Both the position numbers and the translations under genes were made by a program. A stretch of DNA of 64,000 nt from Linum tenue (lineage: Eukaryota > Streptophyta > Magnoliopsida > Malpighiales > Linaceae): contig CAMGYJ010000011.1 of NCBI GenBank assembly GCA_946122785.1, forward strand, positions 16,678,001 to 16,742,000, in the 5' to 3' direction. Positions within the stretch are counted from its first letter, which is position 1. The number at the start of each line of letters is the position of its first letter. Under the pieces are notes generated by a model. It had not been told where the DNA came from. It did not search any database and worked only from the letters and a program-made list of their open reading frames with translations. Of this stretch, positions 1-10,509 are shown piece by piece.

Positions 1-1160
1 TTAAGCAGGTCGGAAATATTATAAACTTGGATTTATTAATAAATTTAAAAAAGTTTAGGTATCAAAATGTAGAGAATAAAATTTTTATGTACTAAAATAT
101 AATTTGATCTCAATATTTTTTGGACATATATATAACAAAATTTGAGTTTAGGTACTAAATTATAACATCTATTAAGTTTATGTACCGAATTGTAATTTGC
201 CTACAAAAATCAAAGGGATGGAGGGGAAATGGAGTTGCTCCTACGAGTGGCTAGTAAATATAATACCATTAATGAACTGTGTTAGTATTGTGCTACCACT
301 AGAGGGTATTACACTCTATCCGGTCCCTATATAATAATCCATCACGGATTTGAATGTGAAAACTATTAATTAATTGCTTAAATAATATTTTTTATAACCC
401 GTATGTATTCTTTCAATTAGGGTGGGCATGCCTGCAGTTCACCCTCAGATTTGGATCGATCCACTAGCAAATAACCTAATTTTGATGAATGGATGGATTA
501 GTGGGTTGCATCATGAATGAAGTCTAGGGGGAACCAGGCACTTGACGAGTGGGTGTGTTGGTCGCCCGCAAAACACGATCTTGATATAAAGGTTAGAAAC
601 ATATTGTGACATCTTCATCTTCTTTTGAGCCTCATTATTCAATCTCAAATTTGCCTCTTCATACCTTTCTTTCGTTAACCAAATTGTGCTAGACTTCCTG
701 TTTACCAAATCAAATCACTGTCGGTTCAAAATAACGTTTACTAACTTTCAACCCACAATTTCTTTAATTTCCTTTAGTTACCCATCCTTTTCACACGATA
801 ATCCTCTCCCTCCACAAAAAATTGATATATGAGTAATATCTAGTTTCAGAATGATTCCAATAATCCTACTTCTCTTATGAGCATCTTCCCCAAATTATCC
901 TTTCCATCTGAGTAATCATGTCAATTGAAGCCAGTAACAAATTTGCTTTGTCACAAAAAATATCACAATGAAGAAAAGGATGGGACGAGGAAAAAGAAGA
1001 AGATAATGGTGAAGAACCAATGTGGGTAAACCACAAACGTGATTCTTCACTGGGATACACTTAGTCAGTATACCATTGTAGCCACAGTAGAGAGCAAGCT
1101 TACCATCATCAAAGGGCAAAGGGTTAGGAAAGAACTAGCGCTAGTTGTGTGATGATTTCG
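1..1160. other. AT-rich intergenic DNA, no recognised gene
   Basis: Several short open frames are present, including a 65-codon one on the minus strand at 511-708, but none has a recognisable domain, splice structure or conserved motif. Positions 1-210 contain loosely repeated phrases of the type 'tactaaattataa', suggesting a decayed AT-rich repeat. I see no functional element. Confidence 0.5.
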
Positions 1161-1205
1161 AACCGGTCATTGTTGAGGAAAGAGCTTAAAGGACTTGCGG
1201 GAATG

Positions 1206-1366
1206 ATGAACCGAAACTCTCGATTCAGGAGTTTTCCTGCTAGGCGCAGAAAGAAGCCTTAGGTTTTGTTTGTGGATTAAAGTTATCGTTCTTATTCCAT
1301 AACAAAGCTTTAAACAATGATGAGAATGATAATAATAATAATAATAATAATATAACAGTTGCTGCA
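1206..1366 (-). repeat. Partial LTR end of a Ty3/gypsy element
   Basis: On the minus strand this follows the integrase reading frame directly after its TAG stop. It contains an (ATT)n run (about 1324-1352 on +) and ends in the phrase ATCGAGAGTTTCGGTTCATC, with a CA-type LTR end. The same 20-mer recurs on the plus strand at about 3285-3306, so both are taken as the same LTR 3' end. The rest of the LTR is missing. Confidence 0.55.
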
Positions 1367-2146
1367 CTACTCCACGTAACGTGGGTTCGGTTTGGGTTCG
1401 CGGGTGGACTTCCTCCTAGCTGGCTCGGCCCGTGGCTCATCATTGCTCCCCTCCGGAAGAGGGACCTTACCCTCAAGGTCGAATTGAGGAAATCGATCGC
1501 GAATACTGCCCACCAACTCCCAAGTAGCATTGTCACGATCCAGGTGAGCCCAACGAACAAGACATTCTTCGACCACTCGTCCCCCTTGACGAACCCAACG
1601 ATGATCAAGAACTTCGACAAGATGAATGACAAGCTCCCCGCTGTCCATCACTAGTGGGGCTTCTGGCGCCGATGAGGGTGGGTCCCCTTGGTATGGACAA
1701 AGCAAAGAAACATGGAAGACCGAGTGAATTCGGACCCCCGCCGGAAACTGCAGCCTGTACGCTACCTTGCCCACTCAAGCTTCCACCTGATAAGGTCCAA
1801 AATACCGGGCAGCTAGCTTCTATGAGGCACTGCGGAAGAGAGAGTGTTGACGATATGGTTGTAGGCGCAAGAGGACCCAGTCACCAACCTCAAACTGCAA
1901 GTCACAACGCTTCAAGTTAGCACGGAGGCGGGTATACTCATTAGAAGCCGCAAGAGTCGCCTTCAACTCGCGCAAAACCTCATCCCGACGACCCAGCAAT
2001 TGATCGACAGCCTCCATTCTGTTGTCGCCCTCCCGATATGGAATGATAATCGGCGGCTCGCACCCATAAAGTGCCTTGTAAGGCAACATGCCAATGGTAC
2101 GATGGAACGATGTATTGTACCACAATTCAGCCCACGACAAGAACAT
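1367..2146 (-). pseudogene. Ty3/gypsy (chromovirus-type) polyprotein 3' part: integrase C-terminus and chromodomain
   Basis: This is the C-terminal end of a retrotransposon pol polyprotein. Reading down the minus strand from 2146, the frame gives the end of the integrase core (AELWYNTSFHRTIGMLPYKA, where the family has 'WYNT..H.....P..ALYG'), then the integrase C-terminal module (FEVGDWVLLRLQPYRQHS, then ARYFGPYQV) and an IHSVFHVSLL segment. A chromodomain-like tail follows (LVRWAHLDRDNATWELV), ending in TAG before the LTR remnant. The frame is continuous apart from two stops near 1779-1820 (TAG and TGA). Everything upstream in pol is missing. It is dead, and no cellular function is expected. 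Confidence 0.85.
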
Positions 2147-2189
2147 GTGCCATAGTCAAGGCTGCTGATGAGCGAAACAACCTTGCTGG

Positions 2190-2950
2190 GAAAATTAGCC
2201 CGGTTGGAATTTCCAAAGTTCATGGGAGACGATCCAGGAGCATTGTTTCCACGGGTGGAGCAGTTTTTTGAATATCAGGAGGTTCCTGTTGACCAGAGAG
2301 TGTCATTGGCTGCGTTTCACCTGGAAGGCGAAGTCAATCAATGGTAGCAGTGGCTAAAGCGAACGTATAAAGATACGGGCGAACCAATTACGTGGGAGTT
2401 GTTCACGCAGGAATTATGGGCTCGATTTGGGCCCACGGAAGGCGAGAGTTGCGATGAGGCCTTATCGCGCATCCGTCAGACGAGGTCGTTGCGAGATTAT
2501 CAAAGTGAGTTTGAAAAATTGGCCAACCGCTGCGTAGGGTGGACACAACAGGCACTGGTGGGGCACATATCTAGGCGGGTTGATGTCGGAAATTGCTGAC
2601 GATATCAGGATATTTCGGCCACACACTTTGCGCGATGCCATCAGCCTAGCTAGGATGAAGAATGACCAGCTACAACGGGCTAAACCGGCGAGTCGGACTG
2701 GGGCGCCATCAGTAGGCGCGGGTGCGTCGAGCTATGGTGGCGGCAGAAACAGACCGAGAACTGCAAGCTCGAGGGCATTGACGAGTGGGGGACCTTCTCG
2801 TGGACCGACTGGAGGAAGCGGTTGAGCTAGGAAGAGCAGCAATTGCGACAAGCGCAGGGACTCTATTTCAACTGTGACGAGCGCTTCACCATTGGGCACA
2901 AGTGCAACGGAGCAAAGGTTATGTGCTTGTTCGAAGAAGAGGAGTTGGAG
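2190..2950 (+). pseudogene. Ty3/gypsy gag remnant (retrotransposon gag domain and zinc knuckle)
   Basis: The plus-strand frame from about 2192 reads as a gypsy gag: LEFPKFMGDD, then VEQFFEYQEVP, then LAAFHLEGEVNQW, ELWARFGP and FEKLANR. The nucleocapsid follows a glycine/arginine/serine-rich linker and contains CxxCxxxxHxxxC-like YFNCDERFTIGHKC around 2863-2905. Two in-frame TAG codons lie where tryptophan is expected (about 2344 and 2829), and there are small frame changes near 2570. It lies head to head with the minus-strand integrase and is followed directly by LTR-like sequence, so protease, RT and RNase H are absent. It is either part of an internally inverted element or a second copy. 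Confidence 0.8.
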
Positions 2951-2967
2951 CATCAACCTTGGGGAAA

Positions 2968-3306
2968 ATGTTGAAATTAAGGGGGGGTGGAATGATGCGT
3001 GTAGGACGTATGGTAGTAGGTGGGCTTGGGTTTTAATGATTGTTAGTTTACGTATTATGGGTATGGGCTTGGGGAATAAGGGTGGCGGGTAGTTACTGCT
3101 GCCGAGTTCGGCTAGGATAGGGAGAGGGGAGTTGGGTCGGCTAGAGTAGGAAGCTTGTAGGGTTTGCATACTATATAAATGTAAGTTTGGCATTAGTCCG
3201 TTTTATCGAATAATAATAATTCTAAAAATAGTCTTTCGACACTCTACGTCGTTCTCCCGCTTGTGAGTTACAAGCAAATTCCCGGATCGAGAGTTTCGGT
3301 TCATCA
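2968..3306 (+). repeat. Gypsy polypurine tract and LTR remnant
   Basis: A purine run (AAGGGGGGGTGGAATGATG, from about 2977) looks like a polypurine tract joined to an LTR start. A TATA-like CTATATAAAT lies near 3171. The unit ends with the ATCGAGAGTTTCGGTTCATC phrase shared with 1206-1230 on the opposite strand. No target duplication was found. Confidence 0.5.
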
Positions 3307-4272
3307 GGGAAGTATGACGATAATTATCACATTACTAGTAGAAGACACAACAGAGGTGATGCTGATCATCACATTCAACAAGTGAGGAATCCCAAGAGTC
3401 AAAAGAAGAAAATGATCATGGACTAGAGAAAAGAAGCTTTTGTTGGAGTTAGAAGGCCGGCCAGAGCCACGATCGAAGGAACCATTATGGTGGCCACAAA
3501 AGACACCACGACCGCGTTGGGTATCAAACAGAGTGAGAGGTTGCTCACGAATCACGATGACTCACTTTCAAGTCAGCCTCCAAGGATAAGAGATGATCAA
3601 AGAGATCCTCTCGATTTTCACACGCACAAATGCTAGCAGAAAACTAACGAAAATCATCACCATCACTGATGCAATGGACCAAAGAGATTAAACAAAAGTT
3701 GTAACATCATGAGCACTTTCTTTTCATCCAAAAAACAATTGCAAAGGGTCATAACCCTAACAGAAAAATGATTGCATACATACAAAGAAGATAGGCCCAG
3801 CCTTCGACCGACGTTGAAGACGCACTAATAAAAGGAAGAACATATTCATAAAATGAAGCAAAGAGAACATTGAGGAGGAGTCAATTTTTCCAAAATCAAT
3901 GAGTCTGTGCAAGGTTACCAACTTCATTTCCATTGATAGTGAGCTTTGTTGTAAGGTAGTTTTCAATTGATTATGGGAAAGAAACATTATCAATAATGCA
4001 TCGCACAATGTTTCGTACTGGACAAAAATAATGAATTTAAATAATGGATGGGGCATGGCTTAGTTGAGAACTCTTATCCATGTTCTCAATCAAGTCTCAT
4101 AAAAAAGCCAAAATGAATAAAGCAATTGGCAAGATTGTTGGACGCCTTAACTCCGTTCTCATTAACTGTAAAGGGTCAAATTTATCATTGGTATGTTTTC
4201 CTTTCCAACGATATATATATGTATCTGAAAGACAGAGAGTGTATGCATAAACAAAGAAGACAAAAGTGTATA
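3307..4272. other. Intergenic DNA with a possible minus-strand gag-like scrap
   Basis: A minus-strand frame around 3440-3555 has an RG-rich stretch (TQRGRGVFCGHHNGSFDRGS) resembling the RG-rich end of a Copia gag. It is short and unsupported by neighbouring domains. Nothing else is recognised. Confidence 0.25.
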
Positions 4273-4870
4273 CAGTATAACCTCTATAAATTAATATAGT
4301 TGGTACCATGAAAATTATTAATTATTACTATAGGGTAATAAATCGATAAATCATTAATTATTAATTTAAAGAGGTTTTTCTTATGGTGTATATTAATCGA
4401 TTACTTTTCGCATTCTACGTATTCATTGTACTAAAATTTAATAGAGGATGAAGGAGATGACTATTCAACACCTTTAGAACCGGTCACGCGAAAAGAAGCA
4501 CTTAAAGTTGCATCGACTCTTCAAAAATACTTGATGCAATTAGAGAAGACAACATCAGAGACTTTGAGTGCAGTGAGGAAAGTTCAAGATGAACTTCTAT
4601 TAGACTTGAACTTCAAGAATAAACAAAGAACTATATATTCATATTTTTTAGATTATCCTAGTTATATTATAAATTTATAGATGAATTGTAATTTTACCAT
4701 TATTAATTTATAGAGTTAAAAATACATGTATTTATATAGGTTGGTTCTAAAAAATTATTATCTTATTAAATTTGCTCATTTTTACACTGGTCCAAGTAGA
4801 GACCGGAAAAATTATTAAGTTATACTAGGTCATTAATTATTGATTATTAATTTAAAGAGGTTATACTCGG
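4273..4870 (+). mobile_element. Deleted pogo/Emigrant-type element with the transposase C-terminus
   Basis: The left end TA|CAGTATAACCTCTATAA and the right end, whose reverse complement reads GAGTATAACCTCTTTAA, form terminal inverted repeats next to TA dinucleotides. This is the arrangement and sequence style of plant Emigrant/Lemi1 (pogo) elements. Inside, at about 4440-4650 on +, an open stretch reads LEPVTRKEALKVASTLQKYL, then LEKTTSETLSAVRKVQDELL and DLNFKNKQRTIYSYF. I recognise this as the tail of plant CENP-B/pogo-like DDE proteins. The catalytic part is deleted, so the copy is non-autonomous. Confidence 0.6.
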
Positions 4871-5149
4871 TATTGTGTGTTGTATTTATGTTTTGAGTGA
4901 TTAAACAATAGCCAACATTATAAGGCATTGTTTGTTTTGAGTGTATTCTAAACGTGAGTGACACACCAAACATTTTCTTTGCGATTAATCCAAATTCCCA
5001 CTACACTTCGGCTAATACCAACAAATTTTATTTTAGAGCAAATGTCCTTCTATCCTTTCAAAACCCCTTTTCTTGCCTAAAAAATATCACAGAAACAAAA
5101 AAATCATGGCAATAGTTTGAGCAAATACCATGTTTTTCACCTCTTTAAA

Positions 5150-6310
5150 TCAAAGGGTATTGGATTGCCCAAATGGAGATAATTACATTTCTCAAGATCT
5201 ATGGGATGTCATCCAAGAAGGCAACGAAGATCCACAAAAAGGGATGATTCCAAGAAACGAGCAGGCAATCATATAAAGGAGTACAAGGAGAATGTCAGTT
5301 CCTTGAGAATAATTAAGCACATAGTGAGCAAATCAAGTTTACAATAATTTATTGATTAAAAAGGCCTAAAAAGCTTGCCACGTCTTGTGGACAGTTTCAA
5401 GGTTCTGAGAAGGCGATTTCCACTAAACATTAACATTTATGGCATCATTTCAACGACTTTATGATGAAGGAAAAAACACTATTAAGGACTTCCATTCACG
5501 TATGGCAAAGACAGTCAAACATATCAAAGTCATTGGTGACATTATGGAAGAAAGAAAATCGTGGAGATAATTCTCAGCATCATACCATCAAAGTTCGAAC
5601 ATATTGTCATTGTCATAGAAATAGCCAAGGATTTGGCAATGCTACTAATGAGTGAGTTTATGGGATCACTTGTACCTCACGAGCAAAGAATGAGCCACTT
5701 CACTAAATAACTATTAGAGTAAGTTTTCCAATCAAAAGCCAACACAACGAAAAGTAATCTGCCAAACTAGAGCAAGCACAAAGAGGGGGAAACTCACAAG
5801 GAAGTGGAAGAGGAAGATTCAATTATAGAGAAAACAACATACGTAATCAACAACAACAACAAAAATTGGCAACACCAGCTCGAGTTGTATATTTTACAAA
5901 AAGGTGGGTCATACGACAATAGACAGCATATTCAAGTGCACCAAGTGTAGAATTCAAAATCACTCCCATAGAGATTGTTGGTTCCAAAACAAGCAAGAAG
6001 AAGACGAGTCAAGCAACACAAAAAATGAGGTTGCTTTATTATGCTTTAAAGGGTGAGCAAAACGCACAGCTTCCCTAGATGGTGGATAGTGGTTGTAGTA
6101 CACATGACTGGAGATTTGGTGTCCTTCATTGACATCAACAACAACTATCACTCTCAAGTCATATTGGGAGATGGAAAGAAAGTAGGAGTGGCAGGAAAAT
6201 GCATAGTTGTTTTACACACATGAGAAGGTAACAAAACTCTCATACGAGACTTATTGTATGTTTCGGAGCTAACTCACAATCCACTATGTAGGACGAATTA
6301 TGTTGAAGAA
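5150..6310 (+). pseudogene. Decayed Ty1/copia gag-protease
   Basis: Frameshifted plus-strand fragments match Copia gag order. Near 5170 there is an NYISQDLWDVIQEGNED-like segment. A UBN2-type segment at about 5565-5710 reads ILSIIPSKFEHIVIVIEIAK-like sequence followed by LVPHEQRM. A glycine/arginine/glutamine-rich linker (5785-5860) precedes a CCHC-type knuckle (CTKCRIQNHSHRDCW, about 5935-5980). A protease-like stretch then resembles SGCSTHMTGD and VILGDGKKVGVAGK (6075-6200). Stops and frameshifts are frequent. No LTR, integrase or RT is attached. It is an old, dead fragment. Confidence 0.7.
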
Positions 6311-6493
6311 TTACAAGCTATTCTTTGATAATAGCTTGTGAGATATTATCAACATAACCAACAATTTCACGATGGATAGAGTCTCGATGACTTTTTACAA
6401 AATTTTATCTCTTGCGATGTAATAAAAAAGAACTAGAGAAGTAGCATTAAAAAGTGAAAATCTGGATAATGAACCAAGAAGTTTGACCAGAAG

Positions 6494-7123
6494 TAGGGTT
6501 GTTAATGAACCAAACTATTCGCAGACGGTTCGGTCTCGAACTCAATAAAAACTCGTTCGATCCAATAAAAGCTCGATTCAGTTATTAACGAGCCGAGCTT
6601 GAGCTTAACTTTGTTCGGCTCGTGAGGATCGTGAACTAACTTGATTAGGTGGCTTGTTGAGTTCGACTCGTGAACTATCTAATTTTGAGCTCATGAGATA
6701 TCTCAACATTGTAACTAGCGAGCCAACTTGATCACGACTTATGAGAAAATTGATCTATATCTTATGAGTTGGTTTGTTAACGATTCATATATTTATTAAA
6801 TTGTATATCACACCTCTTGTGATGTTTAATAATTTAAGTATGTGAGCAAATATGTCTAGTATATGACATGGAGATCAGTCAATCACATGTATCATATATG
6901 ACATATAAATATTAGAGTATTTAATTCATAAATTATCTTAGAGTTGAGCTCGAGCCGAAATTTTAATCTTAAAGATGAGCAAATATTTAATAAATAAGTT
7001 GGCTCGTGTTCGGTTCAACTCAACTCGTTCATAAACGAGCCGAGTTTGAGTTCGACTCGTTTATAAATGAACGAAAACTGAACAAGGCAAATCTCGGTTT
7101 GGCTCGACTCATTAACAGCCCTA
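6494..7123. mobile_element. Non-autonomous hAT-type element (630 bp)
   Basis: The ends are TAGGGTTGTTAATGAACC and the inverted form ACTCATTAACAGCCCTA. The flanks are ACCAGAAG (6486-6493) and ACCAAAAG (7124-7131), an 8-bp target duplication with one mismatch. The interior is rich in GAGCTCG/CGAGCC-type words and has no coding capacity. Length, end sequence and 8-bp duplication fit a hAT-derived MITE. Confidence 0.8.
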
Positions 7124-7243
7124 ACCAAAAGTATGATAATATTATCTTTACCGGCTAGAGTGATTAAATAACCGGGTACCGTAATCAGCATACCCCAAAA
7201 CTTCAGGTAGGATTGGGGAAGATATTCGTTCCCTTTAAGGCTT

Positions 7244-7252
7244 AAACCCTAA
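7244..7252 (+). promoter_or_regulatory. Telo-box upstream of the RRP15-like gene
   Basis: AAACCCTAA lies 171 bp before the RRP15-like ATG. Telo-boxes are typical of plant ribosome-biogenesis and translation gene promoters, so the location fits the gene's function. No partner site II motif (TGGGCY) was seen nearby. Confidence 0.5.
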
Positions 7253-7422
7253 CGTTATGTTTCTCATTGGCGAGATAGTTCCCACAATCCCAAATACACA
7301 GAGTTGCTTCCCCGCCGTCTCCTCCACCATCGACGACCGAGTATTTCAGCCGCTGCTTCATTCACAGTTTCAAGTCTCCGTTCGCCTTCTCAAATCTTCC
7401 CGGGTCAGCTTGGGGGAAAAAA

Positions 7423-9158
7423 ATGGTGGAGGAAACACAGGTTCGAGACTTCGGGAACCGAATGAACAAGCGGAAATCAGGGCACAAAAAGGGCAGCAAC
7501 AAAGCGAGGAAGAAGCAGAAACAGTTCCCCGGAATGGGAGAGCGAGTGAAAATCGACCCGAGGGTGAAGAAATTCCTTCGCAAGAAGGCTCGCGACTACA
7601 ATTCCGACGATGAAGATACAGAAGAGGGATTAGCAAAGGGAGTTGAAGATGATAATCTGTTGCCCGAGTATGTCATTGCAGAGGACGTAGGTGGTGAAGA
7701 AGCAGAGGAGCTTGGGAATGAAGAAGACTCGGACGAAGAAGGAGAAGGTACTCTGCCTGGAATCACGAAGCTTGGTGAAGGATCCAGAGCTTTCAGGAAT
7801 GCTTTCAAGAGTGTAATCAAGAAGGGTGCTTCTGAAGATCCACTGGTGAAGCTTTGATCTTGTCTAGCTGTTTGATAAGTTTTTGTTTCATAGTTTGTGG
7901 AGTGAAATTTTGGTGGGTTTCTTGTGGCAGGGACCTGTGTTATCAGGACACAAGAAGCTAGTGGCAGAGAAGCTTGCTGAGGAAGAAGTAGAAAGGAAGG
8001 CTAAAGGAGATGCCAAGAAGGAGAAGAAATTGGTAAGTTGATGTTCGAATTCCATTTCGGTTCTCATTCTATGAATTGCTTGGTTAATGTTGTTTCTGGT
8101 ACATTTCTGCCTAGGTTGCTGAGAAGGGGCATGTGAAGCCTGCTAATTTCTTGGATACACATGAAAGGTTTCTGATTAGTGTGGCTACAAAAGGAGGTAG
8201 TTATTCTAGTTTCAGGCCTAGATTTTTCCAGCATTGTGTGCTCTTACATCTGATCTTTCACCTGAAGTACTAAATCTGTTAACCTTTCTCTGTGCATGAC
8301 TCGCTTTGTTGATGCCAGTGGTGAAGTTGTTCAACGCGGTAGGTTGGCTTGATAGAGAATTTAAATTATGGCATTTTCCTTGCTGGCTGAACAATGGATT
8401 GATATATGTATTTGTTTGGTGTTGCAGGTTAACAAGGCACAAGTTGCACAGAAGGGATTGAATCCCTTGAGATCTAAAGACGCTAAAGGTATAATCACTA
8501 ACTAAATCACCACAATTGAAATCTAGAATTGAAATCTTTGCATAAGTTGTCTCATTTACTGGGATACTTATTTCATTTCATTGTCTTGTTGCCCCTGCGC
8601 TGCTCATTTGTTTATGCTTCCGAGTTCCGATGATATATACTTCTTTATCTGTTCTGAAAACCTGCATTTTGCTGTTCTGAATCTTGCTAGTTATAAACAA
8701 GAGAAAGAAAGATGCTTTCTATGGCGAGTTACGCAGGGCTCCATCAGCCAGTTCGACTGTTAAGGTTGGTTGCTTTTACTAAATGCATATCACGGTAGAA
8801 ATATTCATAGTCTGAAGCTGTCTCGCTTGTTTCCACGTTGTATTTACCACTTCGGCCTCAAATCTGCAACTTGTGTTCTTTCACACTCCATTGCGGTTAA
8901 TCATGTAGGTAAATACATCAGAAGGAGATGCAGAAGGAGGAACCCCATCGTGGGCTCCCTTGCGTGACAACTATATGTTAACGAATCCCAAGATGAAAGA
9001 CTGGGATAAGAAGCTGGTATGTTAACTGCCCACAAGCATAAACATAAACATTTTTACTTAGGTGCTCCTGTTTATCATTTTCCTTATGCATGCAGGATTC
9101 TGGTGTAGAAGATGACATTGGAGGAATGTCTGACGACAGTAGTTCAGATGAAGATTGA
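7423..9158 (+). CDS. RRP15: RRP15-like ribosomal RNA-processing protein
   Basis: This nucleolar protein is needed for pre-60S rRNA maturation in the yeast family. Eight exons with GT-AG borders and matching phases give 310 aa: 7423-7845, 7931-8032, 8115-8196, 8319-8338 (only 20 bp), 8428-8488, 8691-8764, 8909-9016 and 9096-9158. The N-terminus is basic (KRKSGHKKGSNKARKKQK). A long acidic region follows (DSDEEGEGTLPG). The Rrp15p core then begins at GSRAFRNAFKSVIKK and runs through GPVLSGHKKLVAEKLAEEE, VVKLFNAVNKAQ and KRKKDAFYGELR. The protein ends in an acidic tail. The ATG at 7423 is chosen because the basic N-terminus starts there. An upstream ATG at 7257 opens a 118-codon frame overlapping it in another frame. 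The gene converges with the COL gene. It appears intact. Confidence 0.9.
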
Positions 9159-9363
9159 TTCAATACTTTCAAACAAGATCAATGCTTTCTTATGGTTATC
9201 CCCCACAATTTTGTCTCCAAGAATGCTAGACACATGGTGTTGGAATGATATGGTCATGTTCTTTGCAATATAATTGGTTAACTTAGCAGCTCTAGACAAA
9301 AGGTGTGCCTTCTGTTCTTTAAGGCTGCGCCCTTCAGTTCTTTGTAGCCGGTGAGTACTAGTA
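9159..9363 (+). other. 3' flank of the RRP15-like gene
   Basis: This is the sequence directly downstream of the stop codon and presumably includes the 3' UTR. No clear canonical polyadenylation signal was identified. Confidence 0.4.
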
Positions 9364-9545
9364 CAGCCTACGAAAGAGGATCCGCGGTAGCTTCCTGCCT
9401 TCGTATAGGTTCTCCTACATCATATCAGTTCCATGTAGCTGGTAGGTACGAGTACAGCCTACGAAAGAGCATCAACGTTGGCTTCCTGTCTTTGTATCGG
9501 TTCTCCACTTCTCTATATCATTTAGCAAGTAAGCCTACGAAAGGA
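9364..9545. repeat. Two-copy tandem repeat, 91-bp period
   Basis: The phrase CAGCCTACGAAAGAG starts at 9364 and again at 9455. Both copies are followed by a TAGCTTCCTGCC/TGGCTTCCTGTC block and a GGTTCTCC. A third partial AGCCTACGAAAGGAG appears near 9532. It is non-coding and sits in the intergenic space between two convergent genes. Confidence 0.8.
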
Positions 9546-10509
9546 GCTGCTCTCGATGTGCAATCAGCTGCAAAAGAAAATTTTGCGGTCTAATTCGACG
9601 TCTTACTTTTAACATGGGAGTTGCTATGAGTCCAATTCGGGAAAAGCGCCAACTGTATGGAGCCTAATCAACCAGTTCTTAGCTTAAAGGTATACCATAG
9701 TTGCAGCATCTGACAGACTTGATCAAACAGAAGATCAGTCCGGTATCTTGGAAACATTATCTCGAAAGCAATGGCTCCATAATCAACAGAAACAGTAATT
9801 CACTAGCACAAAACGCTTCAGAAACGACCATATCATCTCATCGTTACAGAGAAAGCTCTTCAGAGGGAATACATAGTTGAAGTCAATTCTACCTAGAGGC
9901 TATATATGTACAAACCTGTAGAAAGACAGTTTTAACCAACCCCTCCGGAACACTGAGGGGCAGCTATCGATATCGTCACCAGTCACCACAGCTCTCTGAA
10001 TAATAAAGATACATAGAATCTTCATCTTGCTATACATACCATCAAAATTATAACTTAAGCTGAGAACTTAAGTCAGAGAGATCATTTCTCTAGCCTGTGA
10101 GATCAGCCGCTCTTTCTCATAAAGCGACTGCCCGCGAATCCAAGAATACAAAAACATCGTCAGACGTCTACACCAACATTCATCATCATTTTTTATACAC
10201 TGCAAATGAAGTACTCTCTCCATTGTTCCAGGAATTTTGTCAGTCCACCAATGGCTTTGGGAATGGAGGGGGGCTCAATTTCGTCGACCTGAGTACTATA
10301 AATCCCGCGATCCATTTCCTCGTCCTATGACATAACTTTCTCCCTTCCTCTTCAAACCCTCAGAGTCAGTTACATATCGTCACTGCAAGGAAAAGTAGAG
10401 ATATTCAGCCAGTGTCTAGTGAAAAGACAAGGATTGAATTTCTCCACATCAGAACAATCTGATCTTTCCTTCTCTGGAAGGGGAATTTGGTTTTAAGAAA
10501 ATTGTACTC
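9546..10509. other. Spacer between the convergent RRP15 and COL genes
   Basis: No gene is recognised. The right part (roughly 10080-10509) presumably contains the 3' UTR of the minus-strand COL gene. The 77-codon plus-strand open frame at 10097-10330 has no recognisable feature. Confidence 0.5.

Noticed and set aside
7257..7613. 118-codon frame as an independent gene
   Set aside because: It overlaps RRP15 exon 1 in another phase and ends within it; retained only as a possible upstream frame.
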